Source: G965215055 sp965215055
GTDB taxonomy: Bacteria > Pseudomonadota > Gammaproteobacteria > UBA4575
Length of the DNA: 64,000 nt
Direction of reading: 5' to 3'
Assembly: GCA_965215055.1 (NCBI GenBank)
Contig: OZ244046.1
Location: 1,054,001-1,118,000 of the forward strand
Shown: positions 44,595-54,791 of the stretch, one piece after another
How positions within the stretch are numbered: position 1 is the first letter of the stretch
Layout of the letters: the number at the start of each line of letters is the position of its first letter
Made by a program: the position numbers and the translations under genes
The notes under the pieces: generated by a model
Seen by the model: the letters and a program-made list of their open reading frames with translations, nothing else
What the model was told of the DNA's origin: nothing
The model's database searches: none

Positions 44595-45388
44595 TACGAG
44601 GTATCAGAGTGAGCATCCTGGTTGTCGAGTTTGTTTTCATTCGTACTGACTGTTATTACGCGCGACAGTAACAGGCCAAGTTCAAACAGGAACCATACCG
44701 GTAACGCCAGCAAGACCTGTGAAACGATATCAGGAGGCGTCAATAACATGCCAACGATGAACGCCGCCAGGATGACGTAAGGTCGCTTGGCCGCCAGTTG
44801 TTGAGGTGAGGCAATGCCGAACTTGACCAGTACGAGGGTAGCAATCGGTACTTCAAATGCCACGCCAAAGGCAAGAAAGATTTTCAGCACGAAGTCCAGG
44901 TAACGACTGATGTCGGTCATCACGGCCACTCCCTGCGGCGCCACGCTGGTGAAAAATCCGAACATCAGCGGAAACACGATAAAGTACGCAAAGGCCATGC
45001 CGACGTAAAAAAGTATGGAGCTGGAAACCAGGATGGGAAAGGCAAGCCGCTTTTCATTGCTGTACAGCCCCGGTGCAATAAACGCCCATACGTGATAGAG
45101 GATGACGGGAACCGCCAGCACGATGCTGAGCAGGAGCACGAGTTTGAACGGCGCCAGGAAGGGTGACGCCACGTCGATGGCCACCATGGAGCTGTCTTGC
45201 GGCAGGTGCGCCAGCAGTGGCACGGCCAGCCAGGCGTACAGTTTGTTGGCAAAGGGGAACAGGCAGAGAATCAGTACCACTACGCAACCTGTAATCCATA
45301 GCAGCCTGGTGCGAAGCTCGTACAGGTGCGACAGCAGCGACTGCTGCCTTTTGTTCTCTTCGGAGGCGTCTTCTTCAGTCGGTTTCAT
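44594..45388 (-). CDS. tatC: Sec-independent protein translocase TatC
   Basis: The 264-residue protein has six membrane helices with the TatC signatures SHLYELRTRLLW at the N-terminus and FAFGVAFEVP-like FLAFGVAFEVPI in the middle. It is the twin-arginine signal receptor. A short charged C-terminal tail follows. It overlaps tatB by 14 bases. Confidence 0.95.
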   Translation of the reverse strand: MKPTEEDASEENKRQQSLLSHLYELRTRLLWITGCVVVLILCLFPFANKLYAWLAVPLLAHLPQDSSMVAIDVASPFLAPFKLVLLLSIVLAVPVILYHVWAFIAPGLYSNEKRLAFPILVSSSILFYVGMAFAYFIVFPLMFGFFTSVAPQGVAVMTDISRYLDFVLKIFLAFGVAFEVPIATLVLVKFGIASPQQLAAKRPYVILAAFIVGMLLTPPDIVSQVLLALPVWFLFELGLLLSRVITVSTNENKLDNQDAHSDTS

Positions 45389-45674
45389 GCTTTTGGGCAG
45401 TTTGCTGCTCGTGCCCCTGCTCCAGTTCCTTGCGGGTGTCTTTCAGGATTTCCTTCAGTTCGCCAATCTCACCTTGCTGTCTCTCCAGCATTTCCTTGAT
45501 TTCAGCAGCTTCAATTTCAGATTCGATATCGGCACGGACGTTCGCCACCAGGCGCTTTGCCTTGCCAATCCACTTGCCGACCTGCCCGGCCAGCAGGGGA
45601 AGGCGTTCGGGTCCTACTACCAGGAGCGCCACGACCATGACAAGCGTGAGCTCCCAGAATCCAAAGTCGAACAT
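45375..45674 (-). CDS. tatB: Sec-independent protein translocase TatB
   Basis: The 99-residue protein begins MFDFGFWELTLVMVVALLVVGPERLP, the N-terminal membrane helix and hinge of TatB, followed by an amphipathic helix and a long Glu/Lys coiled coil. The longer cytoplasmic part separates it from TatA. It begins three bases after the tatA stop. Confidence 0.93.
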   Translation of the reverse strand: MFDFGFWELTLVMVVALLVVGPERLPLLAGQVGKWIGKAKRLVANVRADIESEIEAAEIKEMLERQQGEIGELKEILKDTRKELEQGHEQQTAQKHETD

Positions 45675-45677
45675 GGC

Positions 45678-45860
45678 CTAGTCTTTGGATGCAGGCTCGT
45701 TCGTTTCGGCGTCCTTGGGTTCGCTTTCGTCTTTCACTGATTTCTTGAAGTTCTTGATCGCGCCGCCCAGGTCGCCGCCCATGTTGCGCAATTTCTTGGT
45801 GCCGAAGATCAACAGGATTATCAGCAGGATTATCAACAGTTGTAATGGCCCGATAGACAT
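45678..45860 (-). CDS. tatA: Sec-independent protein translocase TatA
   Basis: The 60-residue protein begins [20 protein letters not shown], then [20 protein letters not shown], the TatA membrane helix and amphipathic helix, and ends with an acidic tail. The ATG at 45860 is chosen because upstream in-frame codons overlap hisE in another frame. It starts 28 bases after hisE. Confidence 0.93.
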   Translation of the reverse strand: MSIGPLQLLIILLIILLIFGTKKLRNMGGDLGGAIKNFKKSVKDESEPKDAETNEPASKD

Positions 45861-45888
45861 GTGTGCTCTCCAATAAAAAAATCCAACG

Positions 45889-46221
45889 TTACTTGACCGT
45901 GGTTTCGCGCTGCGCCTTTTCCACGAGCCCCGACGTTCCAAACCTCCTGTCGAGTTCCACCAGGACGGCTTCGCAGCTGGTGCCTTCGTGGGCAAGCAGT
46001 ACCATGCAATGAAACCACAGGTCGGCGACTTCGTGAACCAGGTGAGGGATATCACCCGTACCGGCAGCAGCAGCCGTCTCACCCGCTTCTTCGATAATTT
46101 TGCCGGCAATTTTCTCCACGCCCTGCGCGTATAAACCCGCTACGTAGGATTCATCGGCGCGCGCGGCCTTGCGCTGTTCCAACGTCTCCGTCAATCGTTG
46201 CAGGGTCTCGTTCGTGTTCAT
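45889..46221 (-). CDS. hisE: phosphoribosyl-ATP pyrophosphatase
   Basis: The 110-residue protein matches His[25 protein letters not shown] and [14 protein letters not shown] with the acidic Mg-binding residues. It catalyses step 2 of histidine synthesis. It is HisE alone, without a fused HisI (PRA-CH) domain, and the hisI gene commonly found between hisF and hisE is missing here. Confidence 0.94.
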   Translation of the reverse strand: MNTNETLQRLTETLEQRKAARADESYVAGLYAQGVEKIAGKIIEEAGETAAAAGTGDIPHLVHEVADLWFHCMVLLAHEGTSCEAVLVELDRRFGTSGLVEKAQRETTVK

Positions 46222-46248
46222 ATCAAGAGGGTATCACATTGTCCGTCA

Positions 46249-47016
46249 TTACATTCTCACCACGATGCCCTGCGCAGCCATGTATTCCTTGGCCTGCCGT
46301 ATGGAGTATTCGCCGAAATGAAAGATGCTGGCGGCCAGTACCGCGTCGGCCTTGCCTATGGTAACGCCTTCGGCCAGGTGCGCCAATGAACCCACGCCGC
46401 CCGAGGCGATGACGGGAATACCGACGGCTTCGCTTATGGTGCGCGTCAGTTCAAGGTCAAAGCCTGCCCTGGTTCCATCACGATCCATGCTGGTAAGCAG
46501 GATTTCACCCGCGCCACAGCTTTCGACTTTCATTGCCCATTCGACGGCGTCCATGCCGGTAGGCGTGCGCCCGCCGTGTGTAAATATCTCCCATTTCGAC
46601 GGTTCGCTGTTGGTCCGCTTGGCGTCAATCGCAACAACTATACATTGGGAACCCGCCTTCTTGCTTGCCTGTCGAATGAGTTCGGGGTTGGATACTGCCG
46701 CAGTGTTGATGCCGACCTTGTCGGCACCGGCGTTCAGCAGGGCGCGCACGTCTTCTACCTTGCGAATACCACCGCCTACTGTAAGTGGAATGAATACCTG
46801 GGCGGCCACCCTCTCGACTACGTGTATCATGGTGTCGCGGTCGTCTGAACTGGCGGTAATGTCGAGAAAGGTAATCTCATCAGCACCTTCAATGTCGTAA
46901 CGCCTGGCAACTTCGACGGGATCGCCTGCGTCCCGTATGTTGACGAACCTGACGCCCTTGACCACGCGACCGGCGTCAACGTCAAGGCAGGGGATGATGC
47001 GCTTGGCAAGGGACAT
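46249..47016 (-). CDS. hisF: imidazole glycerol phosphate synthase cyclase subunit
   Basis: The 255-residue (beta/alpha)8 barrel has catalytic Asp residues in [16 protein letters not shown] and in [15 protein letters not shown], and the phosphate-binding VIASGGVGS. It closes the imidazole ring with ammonia from HisH. It lies 27 bases before hisE. Confidence 0.97.
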   Translation of the reverse strand: MSLAKRIIPCLDVDAGRVVKGVRFVNIRDAGDPVEVARRYDIEGADEITFLDITASSDDRDTMIHVVERVAAQVFIPLTVGGGIRKVEDVRALLNAGADKVGINTAAVSNPELIRQASKKAGSQCIVVAIDAKRTNSEPSKWEIFTHGGRTPTGMDAVEWAMKVESCGAGEILLTSMDRDGTRAGFDLELTRTISEAVGIPVIASGGVGSLAHLAEGVTIGKADAVLAASIFHFGEYSIRQAKEYMAAQGIVVRM

Positions 47017-47068
47017 CAGGCAGGCGTCCGGTCAGAAAACCCTTGAGGTGGCCACGTGTACGCCAAGG

Positions 47069-47806
47069 TTACGGACTACAGGTGTCGGCAAGTTCCTGCG
47101 CGTGCTGCAGGTCTATGGCTCCTTCGTACAGTGCCCGACCAACGATGATGCCGATGATGCCTTCTTCGCCGCACTCGCACAGGCGCTTGATGTCGTTTTC
47201 GTCCGTCACCCCGCCCGAGGCGATGACGGGGATGTGGATGGAGCTGGCCAGTTCTACCGTGGCCTCTACGTTCAAGCCGCCCATCATGCCGTCACGACTG
47301 ACGTCCGTGAATACGATTGCAGCAACGCCGTCCGATTCAAAATGCTGCGCCATGTCAACGGCGTCGTGGTGCGACAGTTTCGACCAGCCGTTAATCGCAA
47401 CTTTGCCGTCCCTGGCGTCCAGCCCAACGATAATATGACCGGGAAATTCCAGGCACAGGTCGTTGACAAAATGCGGCGCACTTACTGCCTGGGTGCCGAT
47501 AATGACGTATTGCACACCTGCATCAAGGTAGGCCTGTACGGTGTCTTCGTCACGAATCCCGCCGCCAACCTGGATGGGAACGTCCGGGTGGGCGGATGCA
47601 ATGGTATGAATCAGTTCGGCGTGCTTCGGGCCACCGGAAGACGCACCGTCCAGGTCAACGATGTGAATACGCCGGGCACCCGCCGCTACCCACCGGTCGG
47701 CGACCGCGACCGGGTCATCGGAAAATACGGTAACTTCGTCCATGCTGCCCTGGCGCAGGCGCACGCACTTGCCATCCTTGAGGTCAATCGCCGGAATTAT
47801 AATCAT
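47069..47806 (-). CDS. hisA: ProFAR isomerase
   Basis: The 245-residue barrel enzyme has catalytic Asp in IIPAIDLKDGKCVRLRQG and in VFTDVSRDGMMGG, plus VIASGGVTD. It isomerises ProFAR to PRFAR. Its start overlaps the hisH stop by four bases (ATGA type). Confidence 0.97.
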   Translation of the reverse strand: MIIIPAIDLKDGKCVRLRQGSMDEVTVFSDDPVAVADRWVAAGARRIHIVDLDGASSGGPKHAELIHTIASAHPDVPIQVGGGIRDEDTVQAYLDAGVQYVIIGTQAVSAPHFVNDLCLEFPGHIIVGLDARDGKVAINGWSKLSHHDAVDMAQHFESDGVAAIVFTDVSRDGMMGGLNVEATVELASSIHIPVIASGGVTDENDIKRLCECGEEGIIGIIVGRALYEGAIDLQHAQELADTCSP

Positions 47807-48456
47807 TGAGATTCCACGCCTTTGCCGTCCCAGTGAATAAAGTTGTCAAGCAGCCGCAAGCCCACGGCGGCACTTTTCTCCGGATGGCATTGCAGCGCAA
47901 ATACGTTGTCCCGCGCAAGGGCGGAGGTGAAAACAAGTCCGTAGTCCGTAGCACCCGCCGCCAGTTCGGTCTCGGCGCACTTGACAAAGTAGCCGTGCGC
48001 GAAATAGAAGTAGCTGGCTTCAGGGATGCCTTCCCAAAGAGGATGCCTCTGCCGTTGTTCGATGCGATTCCAGCCCATGTGGGGAACCTTGAAACTGTGC
48101 GCGGTTGTACCTGTTGAAAAGTGATTGCCAAAATATTCTACGCTACCTCGATAGAATGCCAAACATTCGGTGCCACCGCCTTCTTCACTTTGCTGCATCA
48201 GTACTTGCATTCCCATGCAGATACCAAGAAAGGGCTTGTGCCGCAAGGCGTCAATAATCGCGGACTGCAAGTCAAGTTCTTGCAGTGCCGTCATGCAGTC
48301 CCGCGCTGCGCCCTGGCCCGGAAATATGACCTTGTCGCTGGCGGCAATTTCCCGTGGACTCGAGGTTACATGGACGCGGTCGGCACTGCGCTCAACTGCC
48401 TTGGCAACCGAGTACAGGTTGCCCACTCCATAATCAACAATGGCGACGCGGGTCAT
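47803..48456 (-). CDS. hisH: imidazole glycerol phosphate synthase glutaminase subunit
   Basis: The 217-residue class I glutamine amidotransferase has nucleophile Cys80 in PFLGICMGMQ, and His/Glu in QCHPEKS near the end. It supplies ammonia to HisF. It follows hisB by 62 bases. Confidence 0.97.
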   Translation of the reverse strand: MTRVAIVDYGVGNLYSVAKAVERSADRVHVTSSPREIAASDKVIFPGQGAARDCMTALQELDLQSAIIDALRHKPFLGICMGMQVLMQQSEEGGGTECLAFYRGSVEYFGNHFSTGTTAHSFKVPHMGWNRIEQRQRHPLWEGIPEASYFYFAHGYFVKCAETELAAGATDYGLVFTSALARDNVFALQCHPEKSAAVGLRLLDNFIHWDGKGVESQ

Positions 48457-48518
48457 TGCTCGGTTCAGGCAATCTCTTCCATGGTCAACAAGACGGGGTT
48501 ACACGCAGCCTTTTCAAT

Positions 48519-49112
48519 CTACAGGCTCCCCTTGGTCGATGGAATCTCTCCCTGCATACGTTCGTCCGGCGCGACGGCCATGCGCAAGGCGCGACCAAAG
48601 GCCTTGAATACGGTTTCGGCGACGTGGTGCGAGTTGTCACCGGACAGGTTGTCGACGTGCAGGGTTACGTGGGCGTGGTTGACGAAGCCCTGGAAAAACT
48701 CGCGCGTAAGGTCAACGTCAAAATCGCCGATGCGCGCGCGCGGAAATTGTACGCGAAATTCCAATCCAGGTCGGCCGGAAAAATCGACGACGACCCTGGA
48801 TAACGCCTCGTCCAGGGGTACGTAGGCGCTGCCGTAACGCTGGATGCCCTGCTTGTCGCCAACGGCGCGCGAAAAGGCTTGGCCAAGGGTAATGCCCACG
48901 TCTTCAACGGTATGGTGGGCATCGACTTCAAGATCACCACGCGCGTCTATGGTCAGGTCGAGCATGCCGTGACGCGCCACCTGGTTGAGCATGTGTTCAA
49001 AAAAGGGCAGGCCGGTCTTGAGGGACGCCTGGCCAGTGCCGTCCAGGTTCAACTGGATGGCGATTTGCGTCTCATTGGTATTGCGCTCAACGCTGGCAGT
49101 CCGCGCTTTCAT
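48519..49112 (-). CDS. hisB: imidazoleglycerol-phosphate dehydratase
   Basis: The 197-residue monofunctional enzyme has the two His-rich metal motifs: [16 protein letters not shown] and [11 protein letters not shown], and their repeats [11 protein letters not shown] and [12 protein letters not shown]. There is no phosphatase domain, so it is the short non-enteric HisB. It is the first recognised gene of the leftward his run. Confidence 0.97.
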   Translation of the reverse strand: MKARTASVERNTNETQIAIQLNLDGTGQASLKTGLPFFEHMLNQVARHGMLDLTIDARGDLEVDAHHTVEDVGITLGQAFSRAVGDKQGIQRYGSAYVPLDEALSRVVVDFSGRPGLEFRVQFPRARIGDFDVDLTREFFQGFVNHAHVTLHVDNLSGDNSHHVAETVFKAFGRALRMAVAPDERMQGEIPSTKGSL

Positions 49113-49196
49113 GGGGGTACAAAGGTTGATGTCTTGTTCAGTCGATTCCGCAATAACGGGAACGTGGAGTTGTCAGGTTAAGTGTTCAGTCCATCG

Positions 49197-49634
49197 CTAT
49201 AGTTGCAGCCAAAAGGTCACCGGGCCATCGTTGACCAGGTGCACTTGCATGTTGGCACCAAATTTTCCTGCTTCAACTTTAGCATATTTCGATTTTATTT
49301 CGCCTAAAAAATAAGCAAACAGGGCCTTCCCCTGTGCAGGGGCGGCCGCCGAGGAGAAGCCGGGACGCAGGCCTTTGCCGGTATCTGCAGCCAGTGTGAA
49401 TTGCGGCACGACGAGAATACCGCCTTTTATCTCTGTGACGTTCCGGTTCATCTTGCCGTTTTGGTCGGCAAAAATACGATAGCCCAGGATGCGCCTGCAC
49501 ATGCTGGTGGCAATGGCTTCGTCATCGTGTTTCTGGACTGCCGCAAATACCAGTATGCCCCGCTCGATGGCGGCGATGGATTCGCCCTGGATGGAGACGC
49601 TCGCGGTGAGCGTGCGTTGCAGTAGCGCAATCAC
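49197..49634 (-). CDS. dtd: D-aminoacyl-tRNA deacylase
   Basis: The 145-residue protein has the DTD active-site motifs: GGILVVPQFTLAADT (the S/TQFTL motif) and, near the C-terminus, MQVHLVNDGPVTFWL (the NDGPVT motif). It removes D-amino acids from mischarged tRNA. The start is GTG at 49634, overlapping the pip stop by four bases. Confidence 0.96.
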   Translation of the reverse strand: MIALLQRTLTASVSIQGESIAAIERGILVFAAVQKHDDEAIATSMCRRILGYRIFADQNGKMNRNVTEIKGGILVVPQFTLAADTGKGLRPGFSSAAAPAQGKALFAYFLGEIKSKYAKVEAGKFGANMQVHLVNDGPVTFWLQL

Positions 49635-50587
49635 GATAACTGTCGACTGAATTCCTGCGTGGCGCGAACCAGCGCGTCCACTATTTCCGCTTCAAAAGCG
49701 GAGTGCCCCGAGCGCGGTGCGATGATGAATTTCGCTTCGGGCCAGGCCCGATGCAGTGCGTACGCCTGTTCAAGCGGACATATCACGTCGTAGCGTCCAT
49801 GTACTATCACGCCCGGTATGCCTGCAAGTTTACGGGCGTCCTGCAGCAGTTGATCTTTGCGCAAAAACGAATCGTTGATGAAGTAGTGACACTCGATGCG
49901 CGCCAGGCTCAAGGTTATGTGTTCCTCTGAAAAATGGTCGAGTACGGAGGGCTTTGGCTCCAGGTTGGAGGTGCTTCCTTCCCAGACTGACCAGGCACGT
50001 GCTGCCTGGCGACGAACGTCCAAATCGTCCGAACACAGGCGCCTGTAAAAGGCGGCAACGAGGTCGCCGCGCTCCTGTTCGGGAATCACTCGAATGTAGT
50101 CCTGCCACAAGTCGGGATACATGCGACTGGTTCCATCTTGGTAAAACCACTGGATGTCACGTGGACGGCACAGAAACACTCCGCGCAAGACCAGTCCACT
50201 GACCCGGTCCGAGTGGGTCTGCGCATAGACCAGTGCCAGCGTCGAGCCCCAGGAACCTCCAAATACCAGCCATTTTTCGATGCCCAGTTCGTCTCTTATC
50301 CGCTCAATATCGGCAACGAGGGCCTGGGTGGTGTTGTCACGCAGTTCGGCATGGGGGATAGAACGGCCGCAGCCGCGCTGGTCAAACAGGATGATTCGAT
50401 AGCGCTGCGGATCGAAAAAACGCCGGTGAAACGTCTCGCAGGCCGCACCCGGGCCACCGTGCAGAAATACCACCGGAATACCGTCCGGGTTGCCGCATTC
50501 TTCTATCCACAGGGTGTGCAGGTCGGATACCCGCAGTCGAAATTCGCGGTAGGGCTCGATGGCCGGATATAGTTCAAGTAATGCCAT
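49631..50587 (-). CDS. pip: proline iminopeptidase
   Basis: The 318-residue alpha/beta hydrolase has the oxyanion motif HGGPGAAC, DQRGCGRS, and the nucleophile elbow GGSWGS with Ser112. Family S33 enzymes cleave N-terminal proline from peptides. It is coupled to dtd and separated by 13 bases from trkH, all leftward. Confidence 0.94.
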   Translation of the reverse strand: MALLELYPAIEPYREFRLRVSDLHTLWIEECGNPDGIPVVFLHGGPGAACETFHRRFFDPQRYRIILFDQRGCGRSIPHAELRDNTTQALVADIERIRDELGIEKWLVFGGSWGSTLALVYAQTHSDRVSGLVLRGVFLCRPRDIQWFYQDGTSRMYPDLWQDYIRVIPEQERGDLVAAFYRRLCSDDLDVRRQAARAWSVWEGSTSNLEPKPSVLDHFSEEHITLSLARIECHYFINDSFLRKDQLLQDARKLAGIPGVIVHGRYDVICPLEQAYALHRAWPEAKFIIAPRSGHSAFEAEIVDALVRATQEFSRQLS

Positions 50588-50600
50588 TGCGCGCGAAAGG

Positions 50601-52052
50601 TTATCTCTTCCAGAATGCCGGTGTAAGAATTACCAGCAGGGTGAAGATTTCCAGTCGTCCCAGTAACATGCTGAGGCATAGTACCCACTTGCTGAAGCTG
50701 TTGATAGCGGTGTAGTCGGCACCTACTTCGCCCAGGCCGGGGCCCAGGTTGTTCAGGGTCGCAGTTACCGCGGAAAAGGCGGTTACCTGGTCAAGCCCGG
50801 CGGCCATGAGCAGGAGCAGGATGACGACGAATACGCCGACGTAGGCGGAGAAAAATCCCCACACGGCTTCAACTACACGACTGTCTACCGGCTTGGAGCC
50901 TATCTTGACGGCAATTTTTGCGCTGGGATGCACCAGGCGCGTCATTTCCCGTACTCCCTGCTTGATGAGCAATAATACGCGCACTACCTTGATACCGCCG
51001 CCGGTGGAGCCGGTACAGCCGCCGATAAAGCTCGCCAGTAACAGCAACAGGGGTAGAAAGCTCGGCCAGATGTAGTAGTGGGTGGTGGTAAAACCGGTGG
51101 TGGTGCCAATGGATACGGCATGAAAAACGGCCTTTGCAAAGGCGTCTCCCCAACCCGGATAGACGCCGTTGATAACTAAAAATACGACTGTAATCATGGC
51201 AACTGAAAAGATTACCAGCAGGTAGGTTCTGAATTCCGCGTCCTGCAGGTAATGACGCAGGCTTTGTGATTTCCAGGCGATAAAGTGCAAGCCGAAGTTT
51301 GCCCCTGACAGTAGCATGAAGATTATCGATACTATTTCTATCGGCGTGCTGCGAAAGTATCCTATGCTTTCACTGTGGGTCGAAAAGCCGCCAATCGCGA
51401 CCGTGGAGAAGCTGTGCGCGACGGCGTCAAAAGGACTCATTCCCGCCAGCCAGTAACCAAGTGCACAGGCGATCGTCAATGACAGGTAGATGTACCAAAG
51501 TGCCTTGGCTGTTTCCTTGATGCGCGGCGTGAGCCTGGTGTTCCTGGCAGGTCCGGAGGCTTCTGCACGGTACAGTTGCATACCGCCAACGCCCAGCATG
51601 GGCAGGATCGCAACGGCCAGGACGATGATGCCCATGCCGCCAAGCCATTGCAGTAGCTGGCGATAAAACAATATGGATTTCGGCAGTTCGTCAAGGCTGG
51701 TGATGACGGTAGCACCCGTTGTCGTCAGCCCGGAGATGGATTCGAATACGGCGTCGGTGATGCCGAGGGAGAGGGATTGACTGAACCACAGGGGCAATGC
51801 ACCGAACACGCCGAGTACGGTCCAGAACAACACCACGATTAAAAATCCGGCACGTAAACGCAGGTCGTCGTGGAATTTGCGCACTGGATACCACAGCAGC
51901 AGGCCGGTAACCAGGGTAATGATGAATGCCGATATGAAGGGTATCTTGGTGCCGTCTCCATACCACACGTCTACAAGAACCGGCAGCAGCATGGTAATGC
52001 TGAACCATGCCAGCAAAATACCCAGTACTCGCTGTATCACTTGTCGTTGCAT
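50601..52052 (-). CDS. trkH: potassium uptake protein TrkH
   Basis: The 483-residue membrane protein has the repeated M-P-M units of K+ channels in a TrkH arrangement, with filter-like segments SGLTTTGATV, SIGGFSTHS-like and STGGGIK. It conducts K+ across the inner membrane, gated by TrkA. It lies 57 bases after the trkA stop. Confidence 0.96.
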   Translation of the reverse strand: MQRQVIQRVLGILLAWFSITMLLPVLVDVWYGDGTKIPFISAFIITLVTGLLLWYPVRKFHDDLRLRAGFLIVVLFWTVLGVFGALPLWFSQSLSLGITDAVFESISGLTTTGATVITSLDELPKSILFYRQLLQWLGGMGIIVLAVAILPMLGVGGMQLYRAEASGPARNTRLTPRIKETAKALWYIYLSLTIACALGYWLAGMSPFDAVAHSFSTVAIGGFSTHSESIGYFRSTPIEIVSIIFMLLSGANFGLHFIAWKSQSLRHYLQDAEFRTYLLVIFSVAMITVVFLVINGVYPGWGDAFAKAVFHAVSIGTTTGFTTTHYYIWPSFLPLLLLLASFIGGCTGSTGGGIKVVRVLLLIKQGVREMTRLVHPSAKIAVKIGSKPVDSRVVEAVWGFFSAYVGVFVVILLLLMAAGLDQVTAFSAVTATLNNLGPGLGEVGADYTAINSFSKWVLCLSMLLGRLEIFTLLVILTPAFWKR

Positions 52053-52109
52053 GGATGACGTCTATGGCAGTTTTGAAAGCGGCGCGTACAAGGGCGCGGG
52101 TACCTGGAG

Positions 52110-53483
52110 TCAGATAAACGTTGCACTTACTTGAAACAGCCGCTCGGTCTCCCTGACGCTGGCCTTGTCCGCCAGGAAGATGATGACGTGATCGTCCGGC
52201 TCGATTTCAGTATCCGGGTTGGCCATGATGACGTTTTCACCGCGTGCAATCGCACTAATGGTTGCGCTGCCCGGTAACTTGATCTGCTTGATGCTGCGTC
52301 CAACTACCCTGGACGTCTTCCTGTCACCGTGGACAACTGCTTCGATGGCTTCGGCGGCACCACGACGCAATGAGTGCACGGCGACGATGTCGCCCTTGCG
52401 AACGTGGGCAAGCAGCGTGCCGAGGGTGATCTGCTGGGGTGAGATCGCAATGTCGATAGCGCTGCTTTCGACCAGGTCAACGTAGCTGGGTCGATTGATG
52501 AGTGACATCACTTTCTTGGCCCCCAGCCGCTTGGCCAGCATGGAGGACAGGATGTTGGTCTCGTCATCATCGGTAAGTGCACAGAATACGTCGGTGTTTT
52601 CGATGTTTTCTTCAAGCAACATGCCCTGGTCGGCGACGTCGCTCTGCAATACTATCGCCTTGTCCAGCGATTCGGACAGGAAATCGGCGCGACCAGGGTC
52701 TCGCTCGACAACCCTGACCTGGTACTTGTTTTCAAGGGACTTGGCAAGGTGAAAGCCGATGTTGCCGCCACCCGCCAGCAGAATACGCTTGTAAGGCTTG
52801 TCGGTGCCGCGCAACTGGGCGGTGAGTGCAACGGCATTGTCGGAGGAGGCAATAAAAAATACTTCGTCATCAGCTCGAATGGAGGTCTTGTCGTGCAGGT
52901 CAATCGAGTTGTTGTTGCGATAGATGGCCGTTACCTTGGCCTCGGTCTCGGGCATCAGTTCCCAGATGTCCGGCAGGCGTTTGCCAACCAGGGGGCTGTC
53001 CTGGTGTGCACGCATGGCAAGGAGCTTGATTTGTCCGTCGGCAAAATCCAGGACCTGTAGTGAACCGGGATATTCGATCAGTTGCTGCACGTGTTGTGAA
53101 ATCAGGTGTTCCGGGCTGATGAGTACGTCTATGGGTAACGCCTCCTGCATGAACAGGCCGCGATGCGAGAGGTATTCGAGCGTGCGAATGCGGGCAATCT
53201 TGGTAGGCGTATGAAACAGTGTATACGCTATCTGACACGCGACCATGTTGATTTCATCGCTCCTGGTCAGTGCGATGATCACGTCGGCGTCCCTGGCGCC
53301 CGCGCGTTCCAGCACGGAGGGGTGCGAAGCCTGGCCCACTACGGTGCGCAGGTCGGCTCTGTTCTGAATGTCCTGCAACACGGCAGAGTCCGTGTCGACA
53401 AGGGTGACGTCGTTGGCTTCACTGGCAAGACTGAGTGCCAGGGATTCGCCTACTTGACCCGAACCCAGGATGATGATTTTCAT
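52110..53483 (-). CDS. trkA: Trk system regulatory NAD-binding protein TrkA
   Basis: The 457-residue protein starts MKIIILGSGQVGESLA and contains two RCK halves, each a Rossmann NAD-binding domain (second at ILLAGGGNIGFHLA) and a TrkA-C domain. It regulates TrkH by nucleotide binding. The ATG at 53483 begins directly at the Rossmann motif; upstream in-frame codons are not conserved. rsmB, the usual upstream neighbour, is absent. Confidence 0.96.
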   Translation of the reverse strand: MKIIILGSGQVGESLALSLASEANDVTLVDTDSAVLQDIQNRADLRTVVGQASHPSVLERAGARDADVIIALTRSDEINMVACQIAYTLFHTPTKIARIRTLEYLSHRGLFMQEALPIDVLISPEHLISQHVQQLIEYPGSLQVLDFADGQIKLLAMRAHQDSPLVGKRLPDIWELMPETEAKVTAIYRNNNSIDLHDKTSIRADDEVFFIASSDNAVALTAQLRGTDKPYKRILLAGGGNIGFHLAKSLENKYQVRVVERDPGRADFLSESLDKAIVLQSDVADQGMLLEENIENTDVFCALTDDDETNILSSMLAKRLGAKKVMSLINRPSYVDLVESSAIDIAISPQQITLGTLLAHVRKGDIVAVHSLRRGAAEAIEAVVHGDRKTSRVVGRSIKQIKLPGSATISAIARGENVIMANPDTEIEPDDHVIIFLADKASVRETERLFQVSATFI

Positions 53484-53625
53484 AAAAATTCCTCGCCGAA
53501 CCGGCGTTGCGATTCGCTGGATTGCCAGCAAAGCAGCATAGGGGAAATTACCAACTTTCCGCAAGCACTATATGGACTGTGCTTATACGCAGCAGTAAAA
53601 AATATTATGGCTCGCCAACGTGCCG

Positions 53626-54246
53626 CTAGGCGTACAGCAGGCGTACCGCCAGTGAGGCGTATACACCGGCGGTGAGCCAGCGAAACCACCTGGACCTGGC
53701 CGCATTTTCGGAAAGAATTCGCCGCGTCATGCCTGCAAACAGCCCGATACTGCCAAATACGATAGCGACCAGTGCCGTAAAGATCACGCCGTACGTCATC
53801 ATCTGTAGCCATATCGGGGAGGAGTCGGCAGTGGCGAACTGCGGCAGAAAGGCCAGGAAAAATAATGCCACCTTGGGATTCAGGACGTTCATCAGTACCC
53901 CGCGAATAAACAGGGACGACTGGAGATAGCGAACTTCTCCTGCGGGTGAGCTTGCGGTGCCTTTACCCGCTACCAGGCCATACGCCAGGTATAACAGGTA
54001 GCAGACGCCGGCGATTTTCAAGGCTTCGAACGCGAGCGGCGAGGTCTGAAAAATTACAGACACGCCGAGTGCAGCGGCAAGGGTGTGTACGAGGTTGCCA
54101 CTGGCCAGTCCCAGCGCGGTAGCAACGCCGGCCCGCGGCCCGCCGTGCAGTGCCTGGGTAGCCAGAAAAATGATGTCCGGGCCCGGGGCAATGGTCAGCA
54201 GGAATGATACTGATATGAAGTAAAGGAGTGTAGGTGCTTCGAGCAC
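53626..54246 (-). CDS. LysE/RhtB family amino-acid exporter
   Basis: The 206-residue membrane protein has about six helices and the family signature near the N-terminus (LTIAPGPDIIFL...GVATALGLASGNLVH). Members export basic or neutral amino acids such as threonine, homoserine or lysine; the substrate cannot be told. It occupies the interval between trkA and fmt, where rsmB is common in relatives. Confidence 0.9.
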   Translation of the reverse strand: MLEAPTLLYFISVSFLLTIAPGPDIIFLATQALHGGPRAGVATALGLASGNLVHTLAAALGVSVIFQTSPLAFEALKIAGVCYLLYLAYGLVAGKGTASSPAGEVRYLQSSLFIRGVLMNVLNPKVALFFLAFLPQFATADSSPIWLQMMTYGVIFTALVAIVFGSIGLFAGMTRRILSENAARSRWFRWLTAGVYASLAVRLLYA

Positions 54247-54383
54247 GGTTCACCTGTTCAGTGAAGTCGTTTCATATGAATGAAGCTAGAAAGGCAAAGG
54301 AAAATTTCTGGCTGAAGCTACTTCAGGAATGAGTTTTCTGACGTCAAACCACTTTCAGCTAAAAAGAGCAATCTGATAGACGA

Positions 54384-54791
54384 TTATCGACGTGATCCCG
54401 ATCCAATACTTATGCTCCACTGTCGTGATTTACCTCGAGTCTTTGGGCCACCAAGCACTTCCCAACCGATACCAATGAGCTTGCCATTCTTAAAAATATA
54501 AGGAACAAATTCATCATCTGTTGTGTTTGCATCATTTTTACGAGCAACCCTCATATAATAAATTTCCATCTTGATATCGTTTTCGTAGTATTTATCAGGG
54601 TTCTTGCGTTCTTTCTCAGGAAGTCCCTCTTGAGTGGGTCCAAGTATCGCCAATACTTCTTCCTTGCTGTCTCCCAGTTCCACCTGGTCAGCCACGTCCG
54701 TGTACCTCGAAATCACACTGTCAACCTTATAACCAGCACAGCCCGAAAGACTTGCTGCCAAAACGAGTACGCCAATTCCTTTTACATACAT
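54384..54791 (-). CDS. small lipoprotein, BamE/SmpA-like fold (DUF3192-like)
   Basis: The 135-residue protein has a lipoprotein signal with lipobox LSGC (Cys18) and then VELGDSKEEVLAILGPTQ, the Gly-x-Ser-x-x-Glu-Val pattern of SmpA/OmlA-like folds. It is predicted to be anchored in the outer or inner membrane facing the periplasm. A specific role is unknown. The 137 bases between it and the LysE-type gene show no other gene. Confidence 0.7.
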   Translation of the reverse strand: MYVKGIGVLVLAASLSGCAGYKVDSVISRYTDVADQVELGDSKEEVLAILGPTQEGLPEKERKNPDKYYENDIKMEIYYMRVARKNDANTTDDEFVPYIFKNGKLIGIGWEVLGGPKTRGKSRQWSISIGSGSRR

